This document shows, in pieces, positions 19,408 through 27,552 of a DNA stretch of 64,000 bases (positions within the stretch are counted from its first letter, which is position 1; the number at the start of each line of letters is the position of its first letter). The notes under the pieces are model-generated. The model searched no databases. It saw only the letters and a list, made by a program, of their open reading frames with translations, and was not told where the DNA came from. The position numbers and the translations under genes were made by a program. Source of the stretch: Pseudofrankia coriaricola (GTDB lineage: Bacteria > Actinomycetota > Actinomycetes > Frankiales > Frankiaceae). Location of the stretch: positions 42,402 through 106,401 of the forward strand of contig NZ_MBLO01000271.1 in NCBI RefSeq assembly GCF_001854805.1, in the 5' to 3' direction.

Positions 19408-20517
19408 TCAGAAGTCCTCGTCGAAGGAGATCGAGCCCTCGACGGCGACCTGGTAGGAGGACACGCGCCGCTCGAAGAAGTTGGACAGCTCCTGCACGTC
19501 CTGCAGGTCGAGGAACGAGAACGGGTTGGCCGAGCCGAACATCGGCGCGAACCCGAGCTGGCCGAGCCGGCGGTCGGCGACGTGCTCCAGGTAACGGCGC
19601 ATGTCCTGCGCGGTCATCCCGGCGATCCCACCCGCGAGCAGGTCCTCGGCGAACACGGTCTCCGCGTCGACCGCCTCGGCGAGCATCCGGCGCACGTCCG
19701 CCTCGAACCCGGCGTCGACCAGGTCGGGTTCCTCCGCCCGCACCGCGGCCACCACGTCGAGTGCGAACTCCATGTGCATCGACTCGTCGCGGAACACCCA
19801 GTTGGTGCCGGAGGCGAGCCCGTGCAGCAGGCCGCGGGAGCGCAGGAAATAGACGTAGGCGAACGCGCCGTAGAAGAACAGCCCCTCGATGCACGCGGCG
19901 AAGCAGATGAGGTTGAGCAGGAACGCCCGCCGGTGCTCGCGGGTGCGCAGGCGGTCGAGGTCGCCCAGCGAGTCGATCCACCGGTAGCAGAACTGCGCCT
20001 TCGCCCGGATCGACGGGATGTTCTCGACGGCGGCGAAGGCGCGGGTCCGCTCGTCCGGGTCGGGCAGGTAGGTGTCGAGCAGCGTCAGGTAGAACTGGAC
20101 GTGCACGGCCTCCTCGAACAGCTGTCGGGAGAGATATAGCCGCGCCTCCGGCGCGTTGATGTGGCGGTAGAGGTTGAGGACCAGGTTGTTCGCGACGATC
20201 GTGTCGCCGGTCGCGAAGAACGCGACCAGCCGGTTGACCAGGTGCCGCTCGGCGGGGCTCAGCCGGTGCAGGTCGGCGAGGTCGGAGTGCAGGTCGACCT
20301 CCTCCACGGTCCACGTGTTGCGGATCGCCGCCCGGTAGCGGTCGTAGAAGGCCGGGTAGCGCATCGGCCGCAGCGTCAGGTTCATGCCCGGGTCGAGCAG
20401 CATCGGCCGCGTTTCCAGAACCTCGGCGGCGGGCCCGGCCTGGAGGGGCACGGCCGGGCCGGGTACCGGGTGGACGGGTGGGGAGGGGACGGGCCGAGCC
20501 GGGGCGGGCGTCGTCAC
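19408..20517 (-). CDS. nrdB: Ribonucleotide reductase class I, beta subunit
   Basis: A 369-aa R2 subunit that holds the diiron-tyrosyl radical cofactor for reduction of ribonucleotides. Visible ligands are Asp in FFATGDTIV, Glu and His in FEEAVHVQFY, Glu in IEGLFFYG, and Glu/His in DESMHMEF. The Tyr four residues after the first His (HVQFY) matches the radical tyrosine position. The C-terminal tail SISFDEDF is the expected docking peptide for the alpha subunit. The GTG start at 20517 overlaps the alpha-subunit stop (GTGA), which shows tight translational coupling. About 40 N-terminal residues are Pro-rich and not conserved. Confidence 0.93.
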   Translation of the reverse strand: MTTPAPARPVPSPPVHPVPGPAVPLQAGPAAEVLETRPMLLDPGMNLTLRPMRYPAFYDRYRAAIRNTWTVEEVDLHSDLADLHRLSPAERHLVNRLVAFFATGDTIVANNLVLNLYRHINAPEARLYLSRQLFEEAVHVQFYLTLLDTYLPDPDERTRAFAAVENIPSIRAKAQFCYRWIDSLGDLDRLRTREHRRAFLLNLICFAACIEGLFFYGAFAYVYFLRSRGLLHGLASGTNWVFRDESMHMEFALDVVAAVRAEEPDLVDAGFEADVRRMLAEAVDAETVFAEDLLAGGIAGMTAQDMRRYLEHVADRRLGQLGFAPMFGSANPFSFLDLQDVQELSNFFERRVSSYQVAVEGSISFDEDF

Positions 20518-22922
20518 TGGCAGGCCTCGCAGATCTCCGGGTTCTCCAGGGAGCAGGCGACGGCCGTGGCGGCGTCCCCGTCGGTCCCGCCGTCCCTCGG
20601 GGATTCCTCCCTCGGGGATTCCTGGGCCGGGATGGTGTACGTGGCGGCGGCCGTGACCGTGGCCTGCTGGATGCGGGTCGCGGGCCGCGACCGCAGGTAG
20701 TACGTCGTCTTGAGGCCGCTCGACCAGGCGTAGGAGTACATCGACGACAGCCGTCCGATGTTCGGGTCCGCCATGAACAGGTTCAGCGACTGGCTCTGGT
20801 CGATGTAGGGCATCCGCGCCACGGCCAGGTCGACCAGAGCCCGCTGCGGCAGCTCCCAGGCGGTCCGGAACAGGGCCCGGATGTCGTCCGGCAGCTCACC
20901 GAGCTCCTGCACCGAGCCGTCAGCGGACTTGATCCGCTCCCGGACCGGCGCCGTCCACAGCCCGCGGCGCCTCAGCTCCTCGACGAGGTAGTTGTTGATC
21001 TGCATGAACTCACCGGACAGCGTCTCGCGCTTGAACACGTTGGACACCTGCGGCTCGATGCACTCGTAGCAGCCCGCGATCGACGCGATGGTCGCGGTCG
21101 GAGCGATCGCGACCAGCAGGCAGTTGCGCAGGCCATGCTCGGCGATCCCGGCCCGCAGCGCCGTCCATCGCGCCGGCTGCGTCAGCGTCACGTCGAAATG
21201 GTCCGGGTGCAGCACCCCCCGCGCGGCCCGGGTCCGCGCGAACGCCGGATGCCGGCCGTGCTCACGGGCGAGCTCCACGGACCGTTCGAACGCGGTGAGC
21301 GCGATCTCCTCGGCGAGCCTGGTGGACAGCTCCCGGGCGGCGGCCGAGTCGAACGGCAGCCGCAGCGCGAAGAAGACGTCCTGCAGCCCCATCACGCCGA
21401 GTCCCACCGGCCGCCACCGCGGGTTGCTCGCGGCGGCCTCGGCGGTCGGGTAGTAGTTGATGTCGATCACCCGGTCGAGGAAGGTCACCGCGGTGCGGAC
21501 GGTGGCCCGCAGCATCGCCCAGTCGATCCGGGCCGCGGGGTCCCCCACCGGGCCCGCCGACGCCGACCACTCGGCGTCGGCGGCCCCGGGCGCCAGCACG
21601 TGCCGGGCCAGGTTCACCGAGCCGAGGTTGCACACGGCGGTCTCGGCGTCGCTGGTGACCTGCAGGATCTCGGTGCACAGGTTCGACAGGTGGATGACGC
21701 TGCCCGGCTCGGCGGTCTGGTTGCCCGTCCGGTTCGCGGCGTCCTTGAAGGTCATCCAGCCGTTGCCGGTCTGCGCGAGCGTGCGCATCATCCGGGTGTA
21801 GAGGTCACGCGCGGGCAGCTGGCGGACGTAGCGCCCCGCGGCCTCCGCCGCCCGGTAGGCGCGGTCGAACTCGTCGCCCCACAGGTCCGTCAGCTCGGGG
21901 ACCTCGTCGGGATCGATCAGCGACCAGGCCTCGTCGGCGTGCACCCGGCGCATGAACTCGTCCGGGATCCAGTGCGCGAGGCTCAGGTTGTGGGTGCGCC
22001 GGGCGTCCTCGCCGGTGTTGTCCCGCAGCTCCAGGAACTCCTCGATGTCGGGGTGCCAGGGCTCCAGGTACACGCAGGCGGCGCCCTTGCGCCGCCCGCC
22101 CTGGTTGACGGCGGCGACCGAGGCGTCGAGGGTGCGCAGCCACGGCACGATGCCGTTGGAACGGCCGTTCGTGCCGCGGATCAGCGCGCCGCGGGAGCGC
22201 ACCCGGGAGAAGGCGATCCCGATGCCGCCGGCGAACTTCGACAGCCGGGCGACCTGGCCGTACCGCTCGTAGATCGACTCAAGCTCGTCGCGAGGCGAGT
22301 CGACCAGGAAGCAGCTCGACATCTGCGGATGCGCGGTGCCCGCGTTGAACAGCGTCGGCGAGCTCGGCAGATAGGCGAGCGACGCCATCAGCCGGTACAG
22401 CTCGGCCGCCTCGGCGACGTCGTGGGACAGCCCGCAGGCGACCCGCAGCAGCCAGCGCTGCGGCGTCTCCACGACCAGCCGGGTGCGCGGATGGCGCAGC
22501 AGGTAACGGTCCTGCACGGTGCGGATGCCGAAGTACTCGAACGCCCGGTCGGCGCCCGGGTCGACGAGCTCGTCCAGCTCGGCGGCGTGCGCGGCGACGA
22601 ACACGGCGGTCGTGTCGCCGACGAGGCCGAGGCGGTGGCCGTTCGCGACGCCCTCGCTGAACGAGGTGATCCCCTGGCCGGCGACCTCGTCGGCGATGAG
22701 CCCGGCAAGCAGGCGGGCGGCGAGCCGCGAGTACTGCGGCTCCTCACCGATCAGGTCCGCGGCCGTCTGCACGGCGAGCCACCGGACCCGACCACATCGC
22801 GGCGGCCCGGCCCGCGGCGGACGGTGCGCGGAGCACCGTTCTCGCCCGGCCGTGCCGTACGCGCCGGTCGCTCGGGGCACGTCGTACGCGACGGCCGCTC
22901 CGTACGTGTTGGGCGCCGGCAC
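20514..22922 (-). CDS. nrdA: Ribonucleotide reductase class I, alpha subunit
   Basis: An up to 802-aa R1 subunit that carries the active site. Present are the redox Cys in MSSCFLVD, NLCTEI (Asn-x-Cys-x-Glu active site), the second redox Cys in AVCNLGSVNL, the radical-relay tyrosines in KTTYYLRSRPA and a C-terminal CSLENPEICEACQ shuttle pair. Homology begins at about residue 45 (RWLAVQTAADLIGEEPQYSRL). The first ~45 residues look like random GC-rich translation, and no ATP-cone (the N-terminal allosteric activity domain) is visible there or in other frames. The true start may be a later GTG near residue 50. It forms an operon with nrdB and is divergent from the monooxygenase gene at 23114. Confidence 0.9.
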   Translation of the reverse strand: MPAPNTYGAAVAYDVPRATGAYGTAGRERCSAHRPPRAGPPRCGRVRWLAVQTAADLIGEEPQYSRLAARLLAGLIADEVAGQGITSFSEGVANGHRLGLVGDTTAVFVAAHAAELDELVDPGADRAFEYFGIRTVQDRYLLRHPRTRLVVETPQRWLLRVACGLSHDVAEAAELYRLMASLAYLPSSPTLFNAGTAHPQMSSCFLVDSPRDELESIYERYGQVARLSKFAGGIGIAFSRVRSRGALIRGTNGRSNGIVPWLRTLDASVAAVNQGGRRKGAACVYLEPWHPDIEEFLELRDNTGEDARRTHNLSLAHWIPDEFMRRVHADEAWSLIDPDEVPELTDLWGDEFDRAYRAAEAAGRYVRQLPARDLYTRMMRTLAQTGNGWMTFKDAANRTGNQTAEPGSVIHLSNLCTEILQVTSDAETAVCNLGSVNLARHVLAPGAADAEWSASAGPVGDPAARIDWAMLRATVRTAVTFLDRVIDINYYPTAEAAASNPRWRPVGLGVMGLQDVFFALRLPFDSAAARELSTRLAEEIALTAFERSVELAREHGRHPAFARTRAARGVLHPDHFDVTLTQPARWTALRAGIAEHGLRNCLLVAIAPTATIASIAGCYECIEPQVSNVFKRETLSGEFMQINNYLVEELRRRGLWTAPVRERIKSADGSVQELGELPDDIRALFRTAWELPQRALVDLAVARMPYIDQSQSLNLFMADPNIGRLSSMYSYAWSSGLKTTYYLRSRPATRIQQATVTAAATYTIPAQESPREESPRDGGTDGDAATAVACSLENPEICEACQ

Positions 22923-23041
22923 GCGTCCAGGTGGCGGTCCGCGGCCGGCTTCCGCCTCAGCTCACCGACTCGCCGCCGGCCCGCATGCGGCTGGAGACCA
23001 CCGCACCGCGGGTCCGTGACGCCGGCCGTGCCTGACCCGGG

Positions 23042-23071
23042 TTGACCCGGCGGCGTCCGGCGGCGTCTACT
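23042..23071 (+). promoter_or_regulatory. Candidate promoter of the flavin monooxygenase gene
   Basis: TTGACC at 23042-23047 and TCTACT at 23066-23071 are separated by 18 bp. The predicted start of transcription would fall just before or inside the TGATATATCA palindrome at 23085, a good position for repression. Confidence 0.4.
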
Positions 23072-23084
23072 GTGACCATATCTC

Positions 23085-23094
23085 TGATATATCA
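23085..23094. promoter_or_regulatory. Operator TGATATATCA before the monooxygenase gene
   Basis: A perfect 10-bp palindrome inside CTGATATATCAA, 20 bp before the GTG start. The same 12 bases in inverted orientation precede the flavin reductase at 26114-26125. An AT-only core of this length is rare in such GC-rich DNA. The likely binder is the GntR protein encoded at 24618-25367. Confidence 0.65.
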
Positions 23095-23113
23095 ACTCAC
23101 GAGAGGGGTGGAC

Positions 23114-24481
23114 GTGTCCGCCGGACGCGACGACCAGCTCACCCTGGTCGCCTTCATGCAGGCCTCGAACGTGTCGGTGTACTCGGGCTCCTGGCGGTAC
23201 CCGAACTCGGCGCCCGACTTTCTCGACCTGCGCTACTACCAGCGGATCGCGCGGGTGCTCGAGGACGGCACGTTCGACCTGATGTTCTTCGACGACCGCC
23301 TCGCGATGCCATCGATCTACGGCGGGTCCCCCGACGACGCCGTCCGCTACGGCGCCCGCCCAGTCAAGATGGACCTGACGGCCGTACTGGGTGCCGCCGC
23401 CGCGGCGACGTCGCACCTGGGCCTGGGGGCGACCTACTCGACCACCTACTACCCGCCGTTCCACGTCGCGCGGACCTTCGCCACCCTCGACCACCTCAGC
23501 GGCGGCCGGGCGGCGTGGAACGTCGTCACGTCGGTGAACGACGCCGAGGCGCGCAACTTCGGGGTCGAGCAGCACCTCGCCCACGACGAGCGCTATGACC
23601 GCGCCGAGGAGTTCATCGAGATCGTCACCCAGCTGTGGGACTCCTGGGAGGATGACGCGCTGGTCCTGGACCGCGCCGCGGGTATCTTCGCCGACCCGGC
23701 CAAGGTCCACGAGATCAACTACGAGGGCAAGTACTTCAACGTGCGCGGCCCGCTCACGGTGCCCCGCCCGCCGCAGGGGCGGCCGCCCATCATCCAGGCC
23801 GGCCAGTCGGGCCGCGGCCAGCGCTTCGCCGCCCGGTGGGCAGACCTGATCTTCACCGCCGACCCGAGCCAGGCCGTGGCCCTTGAGCACTACAAGGCCC
23901 AGAAGGAGCAGATCGCGGCCGAGGGACGCGACCCGGGCGCTGTGCGCATGCTGCCCATGGTCTACGCCGTGGTGGGCGAGACCGAGGCGATCGCCCGGGA
24001 GAAGGAGAACATCTTCCTCAACGAGCTCGTGCACCCACTGGCGTCGCTGACGCTGCTGTCCGAGCTCACCAACCACGACTTCTCCGGCTACTCGCTCGAC
24101 GACGAGATCACCGACGAGCTCATCGCCTCCATCTCCGGCATCCGCGGTCTCGTCCAGGGGGTGAAGCGGCACCTCGGCGGCGGGAAGCTGACCCTGCGCA
24201 CCCTCGCCAGCCACCGGGCCTCCCTGCTGCAGGGCCCGCGGTTCGTCGGCACCGGCGAGCAGATCGCCGACCAGATGCAGGAGTGGTTCGAGTCCCGTTC
24301 CTGCGACGGCTTCGTCCTCGCCGCGACCCACTTCCCCGGGGCGTTCGAGGACTTCGTCCGGATGGTCGTGCCCGAGCTGCGCCGCCGCGGGCTGATGCGC
24401 TCCAGCTACAGCGGCTCGACGCTGCGGGAGAACCTGGGCCTCGCCCGTCCCACCAGCAGCTTCGCGAAGCCGACAGCCTGA
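23114..24481 (+). CDS. FMN-dependent monooxygenase, NtaA/SnaA/DszA family
   Basis: A 455-aa luciferase-like TIM-barrel oxygenase that uses FMNH2 supplied by a separate reductase. It matches the nitrilotriacetate monooxygenase A / pristinamycin SnaA / DszA group: FMQASNVSVYSGSWRYPNS, FFDDRLAMPS, STTYYPPFHVARTFATLDHLSGGRAAWNVVTS (read as segments), then RYDRAEEFIEI, HEINYEGKYFNVRGPL, PPIIQAGQSGRGQRFAARWADLIFT. The start is the GTG at 23114, with GAGAGGGG about 5 nt upstream. The reductase (25578-26096) and a GntR regulator lie convergently downstream and share its operator. The substrate is unknown; family members oxidise amines, sulfones or chelators. Confidence 0.88.
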   Translation: MSAGRDDQLTLVAFMQASNVSVYSGSWRYPNSAPDFLDLRYYQRIARVLEDGTFDLMFFDDRLAMPSIYGGSPDDAVRYGARPVKMDLTAVLGAAAAATSHLGLGATYSTTYYPPFHVARTFATLDHLSGGRAAWNVVTSVNDAEARNFGVEQHLAHDERYDRAEEFIEIVTQLWDSWEDDALVLDRAAGIFADPAKVHEINYEGKYFNVRGPLTVPRPPQGRPPIIQAGQSGRGQRFAARWADLIFTADPSQAVALEHYKAQKEQIAAEGRDPGAVRMLPMVYAVVGETEAIAREKENIFLNELVHPLASLTLLSELTNHDFSGYSLDDEITDELIASISGIRGLVQGVKRHLGGGKLTLRTLASHRASLLQGPRFVGTGEQIADQMQEWFESRSCDGFVLAATHFPGAFEDFVRMVVPELRRRGLMRSSYSGSTLRENLGLARPTSSFAKPTA

Positions 24482-24492
24482 TCAGCGGGACC

Positions 24493-24539
24493 GTATTCGG
24501 ATCCGGGCGAGCGGGGGCTCAGCGCTCGGATCCGAATAC
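24493..24539. terminator. Hairpin between convergent genes
   Basis: GTATTCGGATCCGGGCGAGC (24493-24512) faces GCTCGGATCCGAATAC (24524-24539) with an 11-nt loop and a three-base bulge. It begins 12 nt after the monooxygenase stop and precedes the end of the opposing GntR gene, so it probably terminates both transcripts. Confidence 0.65.
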
Positions 24540-24617
24540 AGTCCTGGCGATCCTCCGCGGCGACAGTCCGGCGAACGCTGCTTCCACACCCGGCCAACAA
24601 AGATCCGCGGGAAGCCG

Positions 24618-25367
24618 CTAACTGGCGACGCTGGTGTCCGGCAGGGAATCAGCGTCGCCGGCCGGCTGAGGACCGAACATGCGGGCGACGAGCAGCCGGC
24701 CGGCGTTGATCACGTGTTCTTCCGAGACCCGGCGGGCGCGGGCGGCGTTGCGGGCGGAGAGCGCGTCGACGATGTCGTCGTGCTCCCGCAGGGCACAGCC
24801 CACCTGCTCGGGAACCATGTCGAAGAAGGACCACGGGATGATCCGCCCGGTCTGACGGATCAGCGCGATGAGCCGCACCGAGTCGCTGGCCCGGTTGATC
24901 GCCCGGTGGAACAGGAAGTTCGGCATCTTCGGGTCCCCGCCGGCCTCGACGGCGGCGCGGACGCCGTCGGCGAGCCGCCGCACCTCGTCGAGGGCGGGCA
25001 CCGAGATCCGCTCCGCCGCCCAGGCCGCCGCGGAGCCCGCGAGCTGGGCGCTCAGGGCGAAGTTGTCCTCGACGTCGCGCTGGCGCAGGCCGATGACCGT
25101 GACCCCGCTGCGGGGGGCGACGTGGACCAGCCCCTCGAACTGCAGCGTCAGGCACGCTTCCCGAACCGGGGTCCGGCTCGTGCCCAGCCAGGAGGCGGTC
25201 TCGTCCAGGTCGATGCGTGTCCCCGGGCCGAACCGGCCGCTCATGATCTGGTCGCGCAGCACGTCGGCCACCCTGTCCCGGGCGGTCGCCCCCAGCCGGA
25301 GCCGGCGAAGGCCCGTTCCGTCGGCGTCTCCCGCCGACCCCGCCGAGGCCGGGGCGTCTACTACCAC
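24618..25367 (-). CDS. GntR-family regulator, FadR/FCD type
   Basis: A 249-aa repressor. Residues ~27-95 form the winged helix (RDRVADVLRDQIMSGRFGPGTRIDLDETASWLGTSRTPVREA, read as segments), including the typical SRTPVREA recognition helix. Residues ~105-230 form the all-helical FCD effector domain (FLFHRAINRASDSVRLIALI; EHDDIVDALSARNAARARRVSEEHV), with the metal-site histidines in place. The GTG start at 25367 has only a weak AAGGG upstream. It lies between its two likely target genes. TGATATATCA palindromes precede the monooxygenase and the reductase, and a weaker copy at 25460 precedes this gene, which suggests autoregulation. Ligand unknown, probably the monooxygenase substrate. Confidence 0.88.
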   Translation of the reverse strand: MVVDAPASAGSAGDADGTGLRRLRLGATARDRVADVLRDQIMSGRFGPGTRIDLDETASWLGTSRTPVREACLTLQFEGLVHVAPRSGVTVIGLRQRDVEDNFALSAQLAGSAAAWAAERISVPALDEVRRLADGVRAAVEAGGDPKMPNFLFHRAINRASDSVRLIALIRQTGRIIPWSFFDMVPEQVGCALREHDDIVDALSARNAARARRVSEEHVINAGRLLVARMFGPQPAGDADSLPDTSVAS

Positions 25368-25375
25368 CGCTTACT

Positions 25376-25416
25376 CACCCTTGATGGCTCCGCCACTGCC
25401 ACCCTTGATGGCTCCG
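25376..25416. repeat. 17-bp direct repeat upstream of the GntR gene
   Basis: CACCCTTGATGGCTCCG occurs at 25376-25392 and 25400-25416, 24 bp apart, ending 8 bp before the GntR start codon. It could be a slippage product or a second regulatory element. Confidence 0.6.
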
Positions 25417-25459
25417 TCATCGTGCGGATGTAGATGACTCGGCGTGGGCACGGCAATCA

Positions 25460-25469
25460 GCGTATATCA
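25460..25469. promoter_or_regulatory. Near-match to TGATATATCA before gntR
   Basis: GCGTATATCA matches the operator at eight of ten positions, about 95 bp upstream of the GntR start. It is a candidate for weaker autoregulatory binding. Confidence 0.35.
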
Positions 25470-25577
25470 GAGAGGACTGTCTCACGCCGCGCCGCGGGGC
25501 AGTCCGGCGCGCCAGACTCGGCGCACCGGACTCCGAAACCGGCTCCTCGGTCTGTCGACGGGCGGCCATCGGGGATC

Positions 25578-26096
25578 TCAGGCGACATCCCCGATGAGGT
25601 GGAACCGGCGCCGGAAATAGACAGCGGGATGCTCCTCGCCGACCGAGGTCCGTTCGACCCGGCCGAGCAGGATCGAGTGGTCACCCGCCGGCTGCACCGC
25701 ATGGGTGACGCAGCTGAACGTCGCGCTCGCCCGGTCGAGGACGGGCAGACCGTGCTCGCCTGCGCGGAAGCCCGCGTCCGCGAACTTGTCGGCGCCCCTG
25801 GTCGCGAAACGGACGGCGAGGTCCGCGTGCTCGGGGTGCACCACGTGCACGACGAACCGCTCGGCAGCGGCGAACGCCGGGTGGCACTCGGCCTTCGCCG
25901 CGAGGCAGACGAGCACCAGCGGCGGGTCCATGGAGACCGAGCAGAACGAACTGGCGGTGAAACCCCACCAGCGCCCGGTGTGGTCCGTTGTCGTCACGAT
26001 CGTCACGCCGCTGGGAAACAGCGCCATGGCCTCGCGGAAGAGCCGCGTCGCGTCGTCCGTCATGTCGGTACGGGGGGCCTCTGCCGCACTTGTCAC
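25578..26096 (-). CDS. Flavin reductase (FMN reductase) partner of the monooxygenase
   Basis: A 172-aa FMN-binding split-barrel flavin reductase, which reduces FMN with NAD(P)H for a separate oxygenase. Seen are LFPSGVTIVTT, GFTASSFCSVSMDPPLVLVCL, a middle FVVHVV and a C-terminal VYFRRRFHLI. The start is taken as the GTG at 26096, because the TGATATATCA operator (26115-26124) then lies 18 bp upstream. The longer frame from 26159 would place the operator inside the gene. The ATG at 26063 is an alternative. The gene is in line with gntR (210 bp gap) and convergent with the monooxygenase, making a self-contained two-component system. Confidence 0.87.
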   Translation of the reverse strand: MTSAAEAPRTDMTDDATRLFREAMALFPSGVTIVTTTDHTGRWWGFTASSFCSVSMDPPLVLVCLAAKAECHPAFAAAERFVVHVVHPEHADLAVRFATRGADKFADAGFRAGEHGLPVLDRASATFSCVTHAVQPAGDHSILLGRVERTSVGEEHPAVYFRRRFHLIGDVA

Positions 26097-26114
26097 TAGA
26101 GCAGCCTGCCGGAT

Positions 26115-26124
26115 TGATATATCA
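26115..26124. promoter_or_regulatory. Operator TGATATATCA before the flavin reductase gene
   Basis: TTGATATATCAG at 26114-26125 is the exact reverse complement of CTGATATATCAA at 23084-23095. It lies just upstream of the reductase start. Confidence 0.65.
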
Positions 26125-26190
26125 GATGTCAAGGCATCGACTGAACCGGGCGTGCGCACCGGACTGGCGGAGCCGGGCCAGACGCGAGCA

Positions 26191-26225
26191 AGCCCGGCGG
26201 GTCGCGGATCGCGACCCGCCGGGCT
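26191..26225 (-). terminator. Perfect 16-bp hairpin after cbtA
   Basis: AGCCCGGCGGGTCGCG (26191-26206), loop GAT, and the exact complement at 26210-26225. It starts 35 nt after the cbtA stop. There is no T-run, as is common for actinobacterial terminators. It insulates cbtBA from the reductase gene. Confidence 0.75.
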
Positions 26226-26259
26226 CGGCCGAGGCCGGTATGAGGTGGGTATGCGACCG

Positions 26260-27135
26260 TCAGGATGCCGGGGACGGCGTGGCGGCCGCCGCTGGGCGGG
26301 CAGCCGACGCGGGAGCCTTCACCTTGGCGGTGACGCGCTCGGCTAGCGCGCCGAAGGCGAGACCGATCGTCGCCCACATGATCATCTGGGCGATGATGGA
26401 GTACAGCCGGAACTTGAACAGGACGTCGGCCGGGAAGCCCGGATACACGATCTTCCCGTCTGGTCCGAGCAGCGGCTGCGGGGTCTCGGTGGCGTGCTTG
26501 CCGTACTGGGACTCGTTGAGCGGGAAGTGACCCAGGGCGGGCAGCAGCGCCATCGCGACGGAGACAACGACTACGAAGCCGAGCGCCGCGAGCAGGCTGC
26601 CGTACCAGGCACCAAAGCGTCCGGCAAGGCGGTAGCCGGCTACCACAGCGAGGATGAGCGCGACGACGGAGATGCCGACCATCGCCAGGTAGACCGCGCT
26701 GCGGTCGCCGATCGTCTCCGAGTGGCCGACCGCGGGTGGGTTCGCGGGGTACTTGACGAACGGCACCGCGTAGAAGCCGAGGAAGCAGGCAGCGGCGAGC
26801 AGAGCCGCGAGCACCCGCGGCCGGATGCCGGGGAAGCGGCGGGAGACGACGAGGTAGGCGACGACGAACAGGCCGCCCATCGCCAGGCCGAAGAGGACCA
26901 TCCCGGTGGCGATACCGAGGTTGCGCTGGAGCCCCCGGCTGAAGATCTCCGCTTCTTCCCCATCGACCGTCAGGCCCGCGGCCTTGTAGAGCTCGTTCTG
27001 GGCGGCGTCGCGGCCCGCTTCATAGTCGATCGCGTTCTGGATGAACGGTTCGGCGAAGATCCGGGCGAAGACAAACGCCAGGAGGCCGCCGAGAGCGCCG
27101 ACGCCGAGGGCACGGTAAATGAAACGTGATTCCAT
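26260..27135 (-). CDS. cbtA: CbtA-type cobalt transporter subunit
   Basis: A 291-aa inner-membrane protein of the CbtA family, thought to import cobalt for B12 synthesis. About five to six hydrophobic helices are visible, beginning with RALGVGALGGLLAFVFARIF and ending with IIAQMIMWATIGLAFGALAERV. Family signatures include GHSETIGDRSAVYLAM, PFVKYPANPPAVG and the FPLNESQYGKH region. The Ala/Pro-rich C-terminal tail is not conserved. The ATG at 27135 lies 15 bp after cbtB in the same operon. The cobalamin riboswitch ahead of cbtB supports the role. Confidence 0.92.
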   Translation of the reverse strand: MESRFIYRALGVGALGGLLAFVFARIFAEPFIQNAIDYEAGRDAAQNELYKAAGLTVDGEEAEIFSRGLQRNLGIATGMVLFGLAMGGLFVVAYLVVSRRFPGIRPRVLAALLAAACFLGFYAVPFVKYPANPPAVGHSETIGDRSAVYLAMVGISVVALILAVVAGYRLAGRFGAWYGSLLAALGFVVVVSVAMALLPALGHFPLNESQYGKHATETPQPLLGPDGKIVYPGFPADVLFKFRLYSIIAQMIMWATIGLAFGALAERVTAKVKAPASAARPAAAATPSPAS

Positions 27136-27150
27136 GATGGCTCCGGCTTC

Positions 27151-27369
27151 TCAGTGACAGGGGAAGCCGAGGAAGTGCCGCGCGTCATGGACGAACTCAT
27201 GGATGTGGCTGTCCTGACCGAACAGCGACGTCGCGCCCTGGTCAATACCGATGAAGTAGTACAGCAGGAGCGAAAGAGTGAGGACTCCCCCGAGCCACAG
27301 CGCCCGCGCGCTGATGGGTGAGGAGATCGATTGGTCGTGCGCATCGACAACAGGCGCATTGGTACTCAC
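27151..27369 (-). CDS. cbtB: CbtB-type small metal-binding membrane subunit
   Basis: A 72-aa protein with one transmembrane helix (LWLGGVLTLSLLLYYFIG) and a C-terminal histidine cluster (HIHEFVHDARHFLGFPCH) that is the hallmark of CbtB, probably a cobalt-binding site. The start is the GTG at 27369 (STNAPVVDAHDQ), with AAGGGGG 5 nt upstream; upstream codons lie inside the riboswitch. It is the first gene of the cbtBA operon. Confidence 0.92.
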   Translation of the reverse strand: MSTNAPVVDAHDQSISSPISARALWLGGVLTLSLLLYYFIGIDQGATSLFGQDSHIHEFVHDARHFLGFPCH

Positions 27370-27399
27370 AGCAGCCCCCTTCGGGATCACGCGTCCCTG

Positions 27400-27552
27400 A
27401 ACATTCGGACTGGACCCGCGGGTGGGTCTGACTCCCAAGCGACCGCCCGGACGGGCGGGACAGCTTGATCACAGTGGCGCGACCGCGCCGGATTCGCACC
27501 GGCTTCCACCCACAGATCGCGTTCGCAGTGTGCGGGGCACGCCAGAACATGT
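27400..27552 (-). promoter_or_regulatory. Cobalamin (B12) riboswitch
   Basis: Read on the minus strand, the leader contains GGAAGCCGGTGCGAATCCGG followed by CGGTCGCGCCACTGTGA, the conserved adenosylcobalamin-aptamer core, and later GGGAGTCAGACC as the B12-box-side element. It ends about 30 nt before the cbtB start. B12 binding should switch off the cobalt importer, probably by hiding the AAGGGGG ribosome binding site. Confidence 0.93.

Noticed and set aside
22751..24331. A 526-codon minus frame over the monooxygenase
   Set aside because: Antisense to a clear NtaA-type enzyme; no homology.
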